From UBA3478 sp049596955 (GTDB lineage Bacteria > Bacteroidota > Bacteroidia > Flavobacteriales > Flavobacteriaceae), in NCBI GenBank assembly GCA_049596955.1, contig JBMYMD010000012.1:3814-67813 (forward strand): 64,000 nucleotides of DNA, written 5' to 3'. Both the position numbers and the translations under genes were made by a program. The notes beneath the pieces were generated by a model. It ran no database searches, had not been told where the DNA came from, and was given only the letters and a program-made list of their open reading frames with translations. Shown here piece by piece: positions 24,677-33,001 of the stretch; position 1 is the stretch's first letter, and each line of letters opens with the position of its first letter.

Positions 24677-25684
24677 ATGCATAAAGCTCATATAAAAGGC
24701 CTCGGATTCTATGTGCCTCCCAAAGTAGTGACCAACGATGATTTGTCGAAGTTAATGGATACCAATGACGCGTGGATTCAGGAACGCACAGGTATTCGAG
24801 AACGCAGATTTGCTGTGAGAGGTGAAGATACGACCACTAGCATGGGAGTTAAAGCGGCTAAAATAGCAATTGAAAGAGCTGGAATTGATAAAAACGAGAT
24901 CGACTTTATCATTTTTGCCACCTTGAGTCCTGATTACTATTTTCCTGGACCTGGTGTTTTGGTACAGCGCGATTTAGAAATTCACACCGCCGGTGCTTTA
25001 GATGTAAGAAATCAATGTTCAGGATTTGTTTATGCCCTTTCTGTCGCAGATCAGTACATTCGTTCTGGAATGTATAAAAACATCTTGGTGATTGGTTCTG
25101 AATTACACTCGGGAGGATTAGATTTAACAACTCGAGGTAGGGGCGTTTCTGTGATATTTGGAGATGGAGCAGGGGCAGCAGTAGTTTCAAGATCAGAAGA
25201 TGAGCAGTCTGCTATTTTATCAACCCATTTACATTCACAAGGACAACACGCAGAAGAATTGGCATTGTTAGCCCCAGGAATGGGTTCACGATGGGTCACA
25301 GACATTTTAGAAGATAACAATCCAGATGATGAGTCTTATTTGCCATATATGAATGGACAGTTTGTATTTAAAAATGCAGTAGTTCGATTTAGTGAAGTTA
25401 TCATGGAGGGCTTAGGTGCTAATCAAATGACACCAGCAGATATTGATATGCTTATTCCACATCAAGCAAATTTGAGAATTGCCCAATTCATTCAAAAGAA
25501 ATTCGGCTTGAAAGACCAGCAGGTTTACAATAACATCATGCGTTATGGAAACACAACGGCGGCATCTATACCTATTGCTTTGACGGAGGCTTGGGAAAAA
25601 GGCCTCATACAAAAAGGATCAACTGTAGTACTCGCAGCTTTTGGAAGTGGATTCACGTGGGGAAGTGTTATTATGAAGTGGTAA
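24677..25684 (+). CDS. 3-oxoacyl-ACP synthase III family protein (FabH-like)
   Basis: A 335-residue thiolase-fold condensing enzyme. The KAS III triad is complete: Cys114 (NQCSGF), His262 (PHQANLRI) and Asn292 (YGNTTAASIP). The N-terminal TGIRERR motif is also typical. True FabH starts fatty acid synthesis from acetyl-CoA or branched acyl-CoA; homologues with the same triad make ketones, alkyl resorcinols or beta-lactones. The LLAPGMGSRW insert and the location outside a fab cluster, next to a TetR/ABC1 pair, leave open that this is a second, specialised KAS III. Its 3' end overlaps the convergent symporter gene by 14 bases. Confidence 0.88.
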   Translation: MHKAHIKGLGFYVPPKVVTNDDLSKLMDTNDAWIQERTGIRERRFAVRGEDTTTSMGVKAAKIAIERAGIDKNEIDFIIFATLSPDYYFPGPGVLVQRDLEIHTAGALDVRNQCSGFVYALSVADQYIRSGMYKNILVIGSELHSGGLDLTTRGRGVSVIFGDGAGAAVVSRSEDEQSAILSTHLHSQGQHAEELALLAPGMGSRWVTDILEDNNPDDESYLPYMNGQFVFKNAVVRFSEVIMEGLGANQMTPADIDMLIPHQANLRIAQFIQKKFGLKDQQVYNNIMRYGNTTAASIPIALTEAWEKGLIQKGSTVVLAAFGSGFTWGSVIMKW

Positions 25685-27149
25685 GCGTTTTAGTTCGATC
25701 TCTAAAAAGATACAACAAGCAAAAAGTGAGTAAACCATTCAGAGGTAACAACTCATATCCAATAACATAACCACCAACTTTTTCAGCGGGAATTTGAGCG
25801 ATAAGAGCTATAATCACAACTGCTGAAAGACATATTGACATAATTTTTTTGGCTGCTATTTTGTGCTTTGTGAACATCCCAAAACTAAAGAGACCTAGTA
25901 ACGGACCATAAGTGTAACCCGCTACCACTAAAAGACTGTCAATTACATTTGTGCTAATGACTCTGTTGAAAATCACAATTACCAAAACCAGTAAAAAAGA
26001 CAGACCGATATGAACTTTTTTACGCATTTTTTGCTGGTTTTCTTCACTGAGATTTTCAATATGGATAAAGTCAATACAAAAGGCTGTTGTCAATGCTGTT
26101 AATGCCGAATCGGCACTTGAGTAGGCTGCAGCGATAAGACCGAGTAAGAAAAAAACTGAAAGACCAATACCTAAATCCCCTGAAAGAGCGATTTCAGGAA
26201 AGAGTAAATCTGTTTTAGGATTTCCATCCATAAGAGGAATGCCAACCCCATTTTGTTCGCTATAGTAGAAGAGAAGGCCTCCTAGAAACACAAACAAAAA
26301 AGTTACCAAGACCAGAACAAAGCTGAAGGATACCATATTTTTTTGGGCGTCAACTAGTGATTTACAACTCAGGTTTTTTTGCATCATGTCTTGATCTAAT
26401 CCCGTCATACAAATTGTGATAAACATCCCTCCAACAAAGGATTTGATAAAGTGAGACTTAGAGAGTAGACTGTCGAAGATAAACAGCTGATTGTAATTGT
26501 CGAAAGCAGGACTTTGCAAATATTCCACAAGGGAAAGATTCAAAGACTGTAGTATACTGCTAATGGCAAAAATCACAGCCGCCATCATAAACAACGTCTG
26601 TAAGGTGTCTGTAATAATGATGGTTTTAATACCTCCTTTATGCGTGTAAATCCATATTAAAAAGACAGAGATGATTACTGTCACTTCAAATGGAAGCCCC
26701 ATCTCGCTGAACAAAAATTCTTGAAGTACAATAGCCACTAAATAAAGGCGAAAAGCTGCACCTAGGATACGAGAAACAAAAAAGAAAAATGATCCAATCT
26801 GTTGTGTCTTCGCATCAAATCTATTGCCTAGGTAGCCGTAAATGGAAATGAGATTTTGTTTGTAATACAGAGGAAGCAATACGTAAGCTACTACTAGATA
26901 CCCTGCCAAATAACCGAAAACCACTTGTAAATAAGTCATCTCTGTTTCTCCAACCCATCCAGGAACCGAAATAAAAGTGACCCCAGATAAAGAGGTTCCT
27001 ACCATTCCAAATGCGACTAAATACCAAGGTGCTTTTCTATTGGCACGGAAAAAGTCTTCATTACTATCAGATTTCGAGGTAAATTTGGCTATTAATAGTA
27101 ATACCAAAAAATAGGAGATCAGAAGTATAGCTATGGTCGAAGAATTCAC
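25671..27149 (-). CDS. Sodium:solute symporter (SSS family)
   Basis: A 492-residue polytopic protein with about 13 hydrophobic segments, matching the SSS/LeuT-fold family. Family motifs include GMVGTSLSGVTFISVPGW in the first transmembrane helix, the conserved GGIKTIIITDTLQTLFM stretch, and GLIAAAYSSADSALTALTTAFCIDFIH near helix 8, which contributes the sodium site. Substrate cannot be told from sequence; in marine flavobacteria such carriers take up sugars, amino acids or sialic acids. It is monocistronic, divergent from recR with 70 bases between starts, and convergent with the FabH-like gene. Confidence 0.92.
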   Translation of the reverse strand: MNSSTIAILLISYFLVLLLIAKFTSKSDSNEDFFRANRKAPWYLVAFGMVGTSLSGVTFISVPGWVGETEMTYLQVVFGYLAGYLVVAYVLLPLYYKQNLISIYGYLGNRFDAKTQQIGSFFFFVSRILGAAFRLYLVAIVLQEFLFSEMGLPFEVTVIISVFLIWIYTHKGGIKTIIITDTLQTLFMMAAVIFAISSILQSLNLSLVEYLQSPAFDNYNQLFIFDSLLSKSHFIKSFVGGMFITICMTGLDQDMMQKNLSCKSLVDAQKNMVSFSFVLVLVTFLFVFLGGLLFYYSEQNGVGIPLMDGNPKTDLLFPEIALSGDLGIGLSVFFLLGLIAAAYSSADSALTALTTAFCIDFIHIENLSEENQQKMRKKVHIGLSFLLVLVIVIFNRVISTNVIDSLLVVAGYTYGPLLGLFSFGMFTKHKIAAKKIMSICLSAVVIIALIAQIPAEKVGGYVIGYELLPLNGLLTFCLLYLFRDRTKTLTTS

Positions 27150-27219
27150 ACCTAAGATGATTTATAAATTCGAGTGGAAAATACAAATCTTTCTTTTGAA
27201 AAACTACCTCTAATTCATT

Positions 27220-27825
27220 ATGGATTTTTCTTCTAAATTATTGCAGAGCGCAGTAGACGAAATTGCCCAGCTACCTGGAATCGGTAAAAGAACGGCCTTG
27301 CGTTTGGCTATTTTTCTATTGAGACAGCCTGAAATTCAAAGTGTTAATCTCGCACAGGCCATCGTAGATTTGAGATCCAAGATCAAACATTGCAAAAATT
27401 GTTTCAATATAACCGATGAAGAGGTTTGCGAAATCTGCAATGATGTGCAAAGAGAATCCAAAGCACTCTGTTTGGTACAAGATGTTAGAGATGTAATGGC
27501 AATAGAATCAACAGCCGAATATCGTGGAAAATATCACGTGCTCGGCGGATTGATTTCACCCATAGAGGGTATAGGTCCTCAAGACCTTACAATTGAAGCC
27601 CTTGTCAAACGGGTTGAGAACGAAGAAATCAGCGAGGTCATTTTCGCACTAAGCGCAACTCCAGAAGGCGATACTACCAGTTTCTATATTTATAAAAAAT
27701 TAATGGATAAAGAGTTGCAATTCTCCACCATTGCAAGAGGGGTATCTATAGGAGATGAATTGCAGTATGCTGACGAAGTAACTTTAGGTCGAAGTATCAG
27801 TAATCGTATACCACTCAAGTATTAA
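27220..27825 (+). CDS. recR: Recombination protein RecR
   Basis: RecR acts with RecO/RecF to load RecA at gaps. The protein is 201 residues. In order: the helix-hairpin-helix (QLPGIGKRTALRLA, about 18-31), the four-cysteine zinc motif (CKNCFNITDEEVCEIC, about 56-71), the Toprim domain (KALCLVQDVRDVMAIES ... LGGLISPIEGIGP) and the Walker-B-like C-terminal segment (TIARGVSIGDELQYADEVTLGRSISNR). All are intact. The ATG at 27220 is the family start. It lies upstream of the E2 acyltransferase gene, which has its own -7 box. Confidence 0.98.
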   Translation: MDFSSKLLQSAVDEIAQLPGIGKRTALRLAIFLLRQPEIQSVNLAQAIVDLRSKIKHCKNCFNITDEEVCEICNDVQRESKALCLVQDVRDVMAIESTAEYRGKYHVLGGLISPIEGIGPQDLTIEALVKRVENEEISEVIFALSATPEGDTTSFYIYKKLMDKELQFSTIARGVSIGDELQYADEVTLGRSISNRIPLKY

Positions 27826-27830
27826 ATTCT

Positions 27831-27838
27831 TACTTTTG
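27831..27838 (+). promoter_or_regulatory. Putative -7 box upstream of the E2 acyltransferase gene
   Basis: TACTTTTG is an exact TAnnTTTG match 28 bases before the ATG at 27867; no clear TTG element upstream. Confidence 0.45.
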
Positions 27839-27866
27839 TTTAAAACTTAAAACCGACAAAACTTAA

Positions 27867-29255
27867 ATGGCTAAATTTAATGTTGTACTTCCTCAAATGG
27901 GAGAAAGCGTTACGGAAGCAACCATAACAAATTGGTTAAAAAATGTTGGAGACTCCATTGAAGTAGACGAGGCTATAGTTGAGATAGCCACTGACAAAGT
28001 CGATTCAGAGGTCCCTTCAGAAGTTTCAGGCACCTTGGTACAGGTTAATTTTAGCGAAGAAGAAGTTGCTCAAGTTGGAGATGTGATTGCTGTAATCGAA
28101 ACGACTGATGTCGAAGATTCTGCTGAGCAGGAAGAACCCCAAGCTGTTACTGAAGTCAACACTGCTATAGAACAAACCCCTGCTCGAGAAGAAATAAAAC
28201 CTGAAGAGACAAGCGCAGAAGAGCACGCAAAGGAGATTGAACAAAATATTACAGAAACCACAACTCAACTCAAATCGCCGATTACAGCAAATAGTGAAGG
28301 CAGATTTTATTCGCCACTTGTGCGTAAAATAGCTCGAGAAGAAAATGTCTCTGAGGCTGAACTCAATCAAATTAAAGGCAGTGGATTAGAAGGTCGCGTA
28401 ACAAAAAATGACATTCTGCAATATGTTGCCTCTAGACCAGCTTTTACAGCAACACCACAAAAAGAAGATGTTGTAACAGAGGCGCCACAACCTAAAAAAG
28501 AAACTCGAGAAGCCATAAATCTTGCGCCACAAATGAATATTGGTAGTTCAGATGAAATCATTGAACTTAACCGTATGGCGAAGCTCACATCAGAGCATAT
28601 GACCAAGAGTTTAGCCACTTCTGCTCATGTTCAAAGTTTTATTGAAGTCGATGTGACCAACCTTGTCGAATGGCGAAATAGGGTTAAAGATGAATTTTAT
28701 AAGAGAGAGGGCGAGAAGTTAACCTTTACACCAATTTTTATAGAAGCGGTAGCTCGTGCTCTTAAAAATTTCCCAATGCTTAATATAAGCTTTGACGGAG
28801 AGCGAATTATTAAAAAGTCGGCAATCAATATAGGAATGGCCGCTGCATTAGCAGACGGAAACCTAATTGTCCCCGTCATTAAAAATGCCGATCAACTCAA
28901 CCTTGTTGGATTAGCCAAAAAAGTTAATGAATTGGCCTACAACGCCAGAAATGCAAAGTTAAAACCAGATGATGTCAAAGACGGAACTTACACGGTTACT
29001 AATGTAGGGTCTTTTGGAAGTGTTTTTGGTACACCGATTATCAATCAACCTCAGGTAGGAATTTTAGCCTTAGGAGCTATTCGAAAAATGCCAGCCGTAA
29101 TATCTACAGAGGAAGGGGATTTTATTGGAATAAGATCTAAAATGTTCTTATCTCATTCATACGATCACCGAATTGTTAACGGAGCTTTGGGGGGATCTTT
29201 TATAAAGTTCATCGCTGAATATCTCGAGTCTTGGGACGTATCGGCCAAAATTTAA
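27867..29255 (+). CDS. 2-oxoacid dehydrogenase E2 (dihydrolipoamide acyltransferase)
   Basis: A 462-residue E2 component that transfers acyl groups from lipoyl-lysine to CoA. In order: one lipoyl domain (residues 1-76, lipoylated Lys44 in EIATDKVDSEV), a long Glu/Thr-rich linker (about 80-145), a peripheral-subunit-binding domain (YSPLVRKIAREENVSEAELNQIKGSGLEGRVTKNDIL), a second linker, and the trimeric catalytic domain ending in SYDHRIVNGALGG with catalytic His434. The usual DHRxxDG is DHRxxNG here. E1 and E3 genes are not in the window, so whether it serves branched-chain or another 2-oxoacid complex is open; single-lipoyl E2s of this type are often branched-chain or generalist. Exonuclease gene follows after nine bases. 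Confidence 0.92.
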   Translation: MAKFNVVLPQMGESVTEATITNWLKNVGDSIEVDEAIVEIATDKVDSEVPSEVSGTLVQVNFSEEEVAQVGDVIAVIETTDVEDSAEQEEPQAVTEVNTAIEQTPAREEIKPEETSAEEHAKEIEQNITETTTQLKSPITANSEGRFYSPLVRKIAREENVSEAELNQIKGSGLEGRVTKNDILQYVASRPAFTATPQKEDVVTEAPQPKKETREAINLAPQMNIGSSDEIIELNRMAKLTSEHMTKSLATSAHVQSFIEVDVTNLVEWRNRVKDEFYKREGEKLTFTPIFIEAVARALKNFPMLNISFDGERIIKKSAINIGMAAALADGNLIVPVIKNADQLNLVGLAKKVNELAYNARNAKLKPDDVKDGTYTVTNVGSFGSVFGTPIINQPQVGILALGAIRKMPAVISTEEGDFIGIRSKMFLSHSYDHRIVNGALGGSFIKFIAEYLESWDVSAKI

Positions 29256-29264
29256 AACGCACTT

Positions 29265-30038
29265 ATGCCTTTAGAGTTAAATCTTACTAAACCAATATGT
29301 TTTTTTGATTTAGAAACTACAGGAACAAATGTGGTCAAAGATCGCATCGTAGAAATTGGCATTTTTAAGGTCTTTCCTAACGGCAATAAAGAACAATACC
29401 GTTGGCTTGTCAATCCAGGAATTCCCATTCCGCCAGAAGTGGCTGAGGTACATGGTATTACTGACGAAAAAGTCAAAGATGAACCAAGCTTTAAGGCACT
29501 TTCAAGAAAGGTTTATGACATTCTTAAAGACAGTGACCTTGGTGGATACAATTCTGATCGTTTCGATATTCCGCTCTTAGTTGAGGAGTTGCTTCGTGCA
29601 GGTGTGGATATTGATCTCAAAAAAATGGTGTCCGTAGATGTGCAAACCATATTTCACAAAAAAGAAAAACGAACCCTCTCAGCGGCTTATAAATTTTATT
29701 GCGATAAGGAATTAGTTGAGGCTCATTCTGCATTAGCAGACACCATGGCTACTTATGAGGTGCTTTTATCTCAGATTGAACGTTACGAGGATCTTGAAAA
29801 TGACATTAAGTCGCTCTCGTCATTCACCAAGAGAAGAGAAACACTCGATTTTGCTGGATTCCTTGCTTTAAATAAAGAAGAAGAACCCATATTTAATTTT
29901 GGAAAATTTAAAGGAAAGCGAATTAAAGAGGTTTTAGAACAAGAACCCGGATATTTTGGATGGATGCTCAATGCTGATTTTCCAAAATATACTCAAAAGG
30001 TGTTAACACAAATTAAATTGGGAACTTGGAAACTCTAG
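29265..30038 (+). CDS. DEDDh 3'-5' exonuclease (DnaQ-like)
   Basis: A 257-residue exonuclease. The three Exo motifs are visible: DLETTG (Exo I, about residues 15-20), YNSDRFDIPLL (Exo II, about 95-105) and AHSALADT (Exo III, HxxxxD). The catalytic domain resembles the DNA polymerase III epsilon subunit. A C-terminal segment (FNFGKFKGKRIKEVLEQEPGYFGWML) matches the small domain seen after exonuclease X-type enzymes. It is likely a repair or maturation exonuclease, not the replicative proofreader, but this cannot be proven. The FAH gene begins four bases after its stop. Confidence 0.9.
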   Translation: MPLELNLTKPICFFDLETTGTNVVKDRIVEIGIFKVFPNGNKEQYRWLVNPGIPIPPEVAEVHGITDEKVKDEPSFKALSRKVYDILKDSDLGGYNSDRFDIPLLVEELLRAGVDIDLKKMVSVDVQTIFHKKEKRTLSAAYKFYCDKELVEAHSALADTMATYEVLLSQIERYEDLENDIKSLSSFTKRRETLDFAGFLALNKEEEPIFNFGKFKGKRIKEVLEQEPGYFGWMLNADFPKYTQKVLTQIKLGTWKL

Positions 30039-30042
30039 ACCG

Positions 30043-30654
30043 ATGAAAATTATTTGCATAGGTAGAAATTATACAGATCATATTGAGGAACTCTCAAATG
30101 AACGTCCTAAAGAACCTGTGATTTTTATAAAACCTGATTCTGCGGTATTGCCTAAAGAACAAGACTTTTACCGTCCTGAATTCAGTAACGATATCCACTA
30201 TGAAGTGGAACTTTTGGTTAAAATTCACAAAGTAGGAAAGCATATTGCGAAAGAATTTGCCCCGAATTATTACGACGAAATAGGTTTAGGAATTGATTTT
30301 ACAGCCAGAGACATACAAACACAATTAAAGCAAAAAGGGTTACCTTGGGAGAAATCGAAAGGATTTGACGGTTCGGCAGTTATAGGAAAATGGGTATCTA
30401 AAGCACAGTTTGAAAATTTAGAAAATATCTCGTTTTCATTAGAAAAAAATGGTGTTCAAGTGCAATCTGGGAATACAGGATTAATGCTCTGGAAAATTGA
30501 TGAAATTATAGCTTACGTTTCTCAGTTTTTCATGTTAAAAAAAGGAGATGTGATTTTTACAGGCACACCTGCTGGTGTTGGTTCAGTTCAGGCAAATGAT
30601 GTGTTAGTAGGAAAAATTGAGCAAGAAGTACATTTAAAGACAATTATTAAATAG
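30043..30654 (+). CDS. Fumarylacetoacetate hydrolase family protein
   Basis: A 203-residue FAH-fold enzyme of the short YcgM/FAHD1-like group. Metal-binding acidic residues sit in IHYEVELLVKI (about residues 50-60), with the GIDFTARDIQ motif and the C-terminal GDVIFTGTPAGVGSVQ that shapes the active site. Members act on oxaloacetate, acylpyruvates or related 2-oxo acids. The start MKIICIGRNYTDH is the family start. It is packed between the exonuclease and Hpt genes with gaps of four and five bases, clearly one operon, though a functional link among them is not evident. Confidence 0.93.
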   Translation: MKIICIGRNYTDHIEELSNERPKEPVIFIKPDSAVLPKEQDFYRPEFSNDIHYEVELLVKIHKVGKHIAKEFAPNYYDEIGLGIDFTARDIQTQLKQKGLPWEKSKGFDGSAVIGKWVSKAQFENLENISFSLEKNGVQVQSGNTGLMLWKIDEIIAYVSQFFMLKKGDVIFTGTPAGVGSVQANDVLVGKIEQEVHLKTIIK

Positions 30655-30659
30655 CAATT

Positions 30660-30998
30660 ATGGCTTACGATTTGAAACAGGTTGAAGAACTCGCAGAAGG
30701 AGATAACGAGTTTAAAGAAACACTGGTAAAGGCATTTGTAGAAGAAATTCCGCAAGACATTCAGGCCTTAGAAGAAGCAGTAAATGTCAAGGACCATGCA
30801 TTGACGTATCAGATGGCTCATAAAATGAAGCCTAATTTCATGATGTTTGGTCGAAGCGATTTAATGGTTTTAGCCCTTTCTATCGAAAAAATGGGAAAGG
30901 CTGAAGAGTCTTTTGATGAAATCGCCGAGAGTTTTAAAGAATTGAAGGCGCAAACAAATTTGATGATCAAAGCAATAGTTGCCGATTTCAGTCTCTAA
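30660..30998 (+). CDS. Hpt domain phosphotransfer protein
   Basis: A 112-residue stand-alone histidine phosphotransfer domain. The phosphorylatable His54 lies in the motif YQMAHKMKPNFMMFG, with the HxxK pattern and the following small and hydrophobic residues of the Hpt four-helix bundle. Such proteins relay phosphate between hybrid kinases and response regulators. No sensor kinase or receiver gene is nearby, so its partners are encoded elsewhere. The stop codon overlaps the cinA start by one base (TAATG). Confidence 0.88.
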   Translation: MAYDLKQVEELAEGDNEFKETLVKAFVEEIPQDIQALEEAVNVKDHALTYQMAHKMKPNFMMFGRSDLMVLALSIEKMGKAEESFDEIAESFKELKAQTNLMIKAIVADFSL

Positions 30999-32260
30999 TG
31001 AAAGCTGTTTTAGTCAGTATAGGAGACGAACTTCTCATCGGACAGGTTGTAAATTCAAATGCTTCATTTATAGGTGAACAGCTTACTAGTATTGGAATTG
31101 AGGTTGTTCAAATACTCACAATAGGCGATTGTCGTAATTCGATCAATGAAGCCTTAGATTTCAGTTTAAAAAATGCTGATATAGCCATACTTACTGGGGG
31201 ATTGGGTCCCACCAAAGACGATATTACTAAAAAAGTATTTTGCGATTTTTTTGATGACACACTGGTCGAAAATAAAGAGCTCTTACAGAAATTGAGACTC
31301 TTTTTTGAACAAAAATTGCAAATTAGAATGACTGAAATCAATGAGCAACAAGCTTATTTACCTTCGAAATCTACACTTTTAGAAAACAAATACGGAACGG
31401 CCTCTGGAATGTGGATGCGTAAAGAAAAGACTGATTTTATTTCGCTGCCTGGTGTTCCTTTTGAAATGAAAGAACTCATGCGCACCGAAGTCATTCCAAG
31501 ACTTCAAGAGCGCTATGCATTGCCTTGTATCGTTCACAAAACGATGCTGGTCTATGGAATAGGAGAGAGTTTAATTGCTGAACGAATTCAAGATGTTGAA
31601 GAAAGTCTGCCCAAGTTCATATCGCTTTCTTATTTGCCCAATTTGGGTCGTGTTCGACTGCGTCTAACTGCTAGAGGACAGAATAAAGAAGTATTGATCG
31701 CTGAAATCGATAAGCGCATTGCCATTATAGCTCAAAGATTAGGTGCTCATTACATTGGATTAGAAGGGGTCGCTGAAATAGAGCGACTCATTGTCGAGCA
31801 GGCGCAGACAAAACAAGTGACTATAGCTAGTGCTGAGAGTTTTACGGGTGGTGGTATTGCTAAACGACTTACTTCTGTAGCAGGAGCCTCAAAGGTCTTT
31901 AAGGGCAGCGTAGTGGCCTATCACACCTCAATTAAGGAATCCTTTTTAAATGTAGATTCGAGGCTGATCAACCAGCATAGTGTGGTTTCTAAAGAGGTGG
32001 CCGAGGCCATGGCCAATGGGTTACGACAAAAGCTGCAATGTGACATTGCCATCGCAACAACTGGAAACGCAGGCCCGTCAAAGGGAGATTCAGACGCAGA
32101 GGTTGGCACTGCTGTCATAGCCATAAGCACAGAAAAGAGATGTGAATCACATGTTTTTTACCTCGGAAATCACAGAACAAGAATCACCGAGAAAGCCATA
32201 AATAAAGGCCTAGAATTGCTCTATGCTGAAATTTTAAATAATGCGGATATTAATTTGTGA
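30998..32260 (+). CDS. cinA: CinA family protein (MoCF-like domain plus nicotinamide-nucleotide amidase)
   Basis: A 420-residue protein in the usual two-domain form. The N-terminal molybdopterin-binding-like domain (about 1-170) begins VLVSIGDELLIGQVVNSNASFI and has the TGGLGPTKDD motif. The C-terminal PncC-type domain (about 255-415) has ASAESFTGGGIAKRLT, VAGASKVFKGSVVAYHTSIK and TTGNAGPSKGD. In other bacteria CinA deamidates NMN and hydrolyses ADP-ribose, recycling pyridine nucleotides. The AESCTGG motif of many homologues reads AESFTGG here. Some transcription may continue, but the rpm genes have a consensus promoter 3' to it. Confidence 0.95.
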   Translation: MKAVLVSIGDELLIGQVVNSNASFIGEQLTSIGIEVVQILTIGDCRNSINEALDFSLKNADIAILTGGLGPTKDDITKKVFCDFFDDTLVENKELLQKLRLFFEQKLQIRMTEINEQQAYLPSKSTLLENKYGTASGMWMRKEKTDFISLPGVPFEMKELMRTEVIPRLQERYALPCIVHKTMLVYGIGESLIAERIQDVEESLPKFISLSYLPNLGRVRLRLTARGQNKEVLIAEIDKRIAIIAQRLGAHYIGLEGVAEIERLIVEQAQTKQVTIASAESFTGGGIAKRLTSVAGASKVFKGSVVAYHTSIKESFLNVDSRLINQHSVVSKEVAEAMANGLRQKLQCDIAIATTGNAGPSKGDSDAEVGTAVIAISTEKRCESHVFYLGNHRTRITEKAINKGLELLYAEILNNADINL

Positions 32261-32284
32261 TAACCAAAATAATATCTAAATTTG
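32254..32284 (+). promoter_or_regulatory. Promoter of rpmB-rpmG-DUF4295
   Basis: TTTG (32254-32257), 19 bases, then TAAATTTG (32277-32284): an exact match in both elements. The -33 element overlaps the last codons of cinA. Leader of about 30 bases before rpmB. Confidence 0.8.
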
Positions 32285-32321
32285 CACACTCTTAAAAACA
32301 GAAGAACTAAAACGATTTAAA

Positions 32322-32558
32322 ATGTCAAAGATTTGTGAAGTTACAGGCAAGAAAGTAATGTTTGGTAATAACGTATCGTTTTCCATCAATAAGACAAAAA
32401 GACGTTTTGACGTTAATATTTCTAAGAAAAGATTTTATGTTCCTGAAGAAGGTAAGTGGGTTACACTCAATGTCTCTTCAAAAGGAGTTAAAATTATTGA
32501 CAAAAAAGGTATATCTGCCGTCTTAAAGGAGTCAAGAGCTAAAGGGCTTATCGACTAA
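32322..32558 (+). CDS. rpmB: 50S ribosomal protein L28
   Basis: A 78-residue L28. The start MSKICEVTGKKVMFGNNVSFSINKTKRRFDVNI is diagnostic; a single Cys replaces the zinc motif seen in some lineages, as is normal for Bacteroidota. It is the first gene of a ribosomal operon with L33 and a DUF4295 protein, driven by the consensus promoter at 32254-32284. Confidence 0.98.
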   Translation: MSKICEVTGKKVMFGNNVSFSINKTKRRFDVNISKKRFYVPEEGKWVTLNVSSKGVKIIDKKGISAVLKESRAKGLID

Positions 32559-32586
32559 TTTGGCAAAGATTTAAAGGAATCAAAAC

Positions 32587-32769
32587 ATGGCAAAAAAAGG
32601 AAATCGCATACAGGTAATTTTAGAGTGTACTGAGCACAAGGAATCAGGTATGCCAGGTACTTCAAGATATATAACAACTAAGAATAAAAAGAACAGTCCT
32701 GATCGACTTGAGATTAAAAAGTTTAATCCGATCTTGAAAAGAATGACCGTTCATAAAGAGATAAAGTAA
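32587..32769 (+). CDS. rpmG: 50S ribosomal protein L33
   Basis: A 60-residue L33 (MAKKGNRIQVILECTEHK ... YITTKNKKNSPDRLEIKKFNPILKRMTVHKEIK). It has only one cysteine, so it is the zinc-free (C-minus) form. It follows rpmB by 28 bases and ends one base before the DUF4295 start. Confidence 0.98.
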   Translation: MAKKGNRIQVILECTEHKESGMPGTSRYITTKNKKNSPDRLEIKKFNPILKRMTVHKEIK

Positions 32770-32770
32770 G

Positions 32771-32923
32771 ATGGCAAAGAAAACAGTAGCAACACTTCAG
32801 TCAAAGTCTAAGCGTTTAACTAAGGCGATCAAAATGGTAAAGTCTCCGAAAACAGGAGCCTACACATTTGTAGAGTCGGTAATGCCACCTGAAATGGTCA
32901 AAGACTTTTTTAATAAAAACTAA
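32771..32923 (+). CDS. DUF4295 protein (probable ribosome-associated protein)
   Basis: A 50-residue, very basic protein (MAKKTVATLQSKSKRLTKAIK ... ESVMPPEMVKDFFNKN) of the Bacteroidota-specific DUF4295 family. It starts one base after rpmG stops. Size, charge and location argue that it is a ribosomal protein. A novel large-subunit protein, bL38, has been described in the Flavobacterium johnsoniae ribosome; whether it is this family I recall only uncertainly. A strong terminator follows. Confidence 0.92.
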   Translation: MAKKTVATLQSKSKRLTKAIKMVKSPKTGAYTFVESVMPPEMVKDFFNKN

Positions 32924-32944
32924 TTTTTAGATTTAAAGTATATG

Positions 32945-32971
32945 AAAGCCGCTGTTGAGCGGCTTTTTTTT
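32945..32971 (+). terminator. Terminator of the rpmB-rpmG-DUF4295 operon
   Basis: AAAGCCGCT / AGCGGCTTT is a perfect 9-bp stem with a GTTG loop and runs directly into a further T-run. The loop TTG also serves as the probable -33 element of the ftsY promoter. Confidence 0.92.
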
Positions 32972-32985
32972 ATCGCCTATCTTTG
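32955..32985 (+). promoter_or_regulatory. Promoter of ftsY-rimO nested in the upstream terminator
   Basis: TTG (32955-32957, in the terminator loop), 20 bases, then TATCTTTG (32978-32985). The ftsY ATG at 33002 follows 16 bases later, giving a very short leader. Confidence 0.65.
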
Positions 32986-33001
32986 TAAGACAGTTTCTGG
33001 T

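Noticed and set aside
32942..33001. Extended N terminus of ftsY
   Set aside because: The frame runs through the terminator hairpin and promoter; the ATG at 33002 is better.
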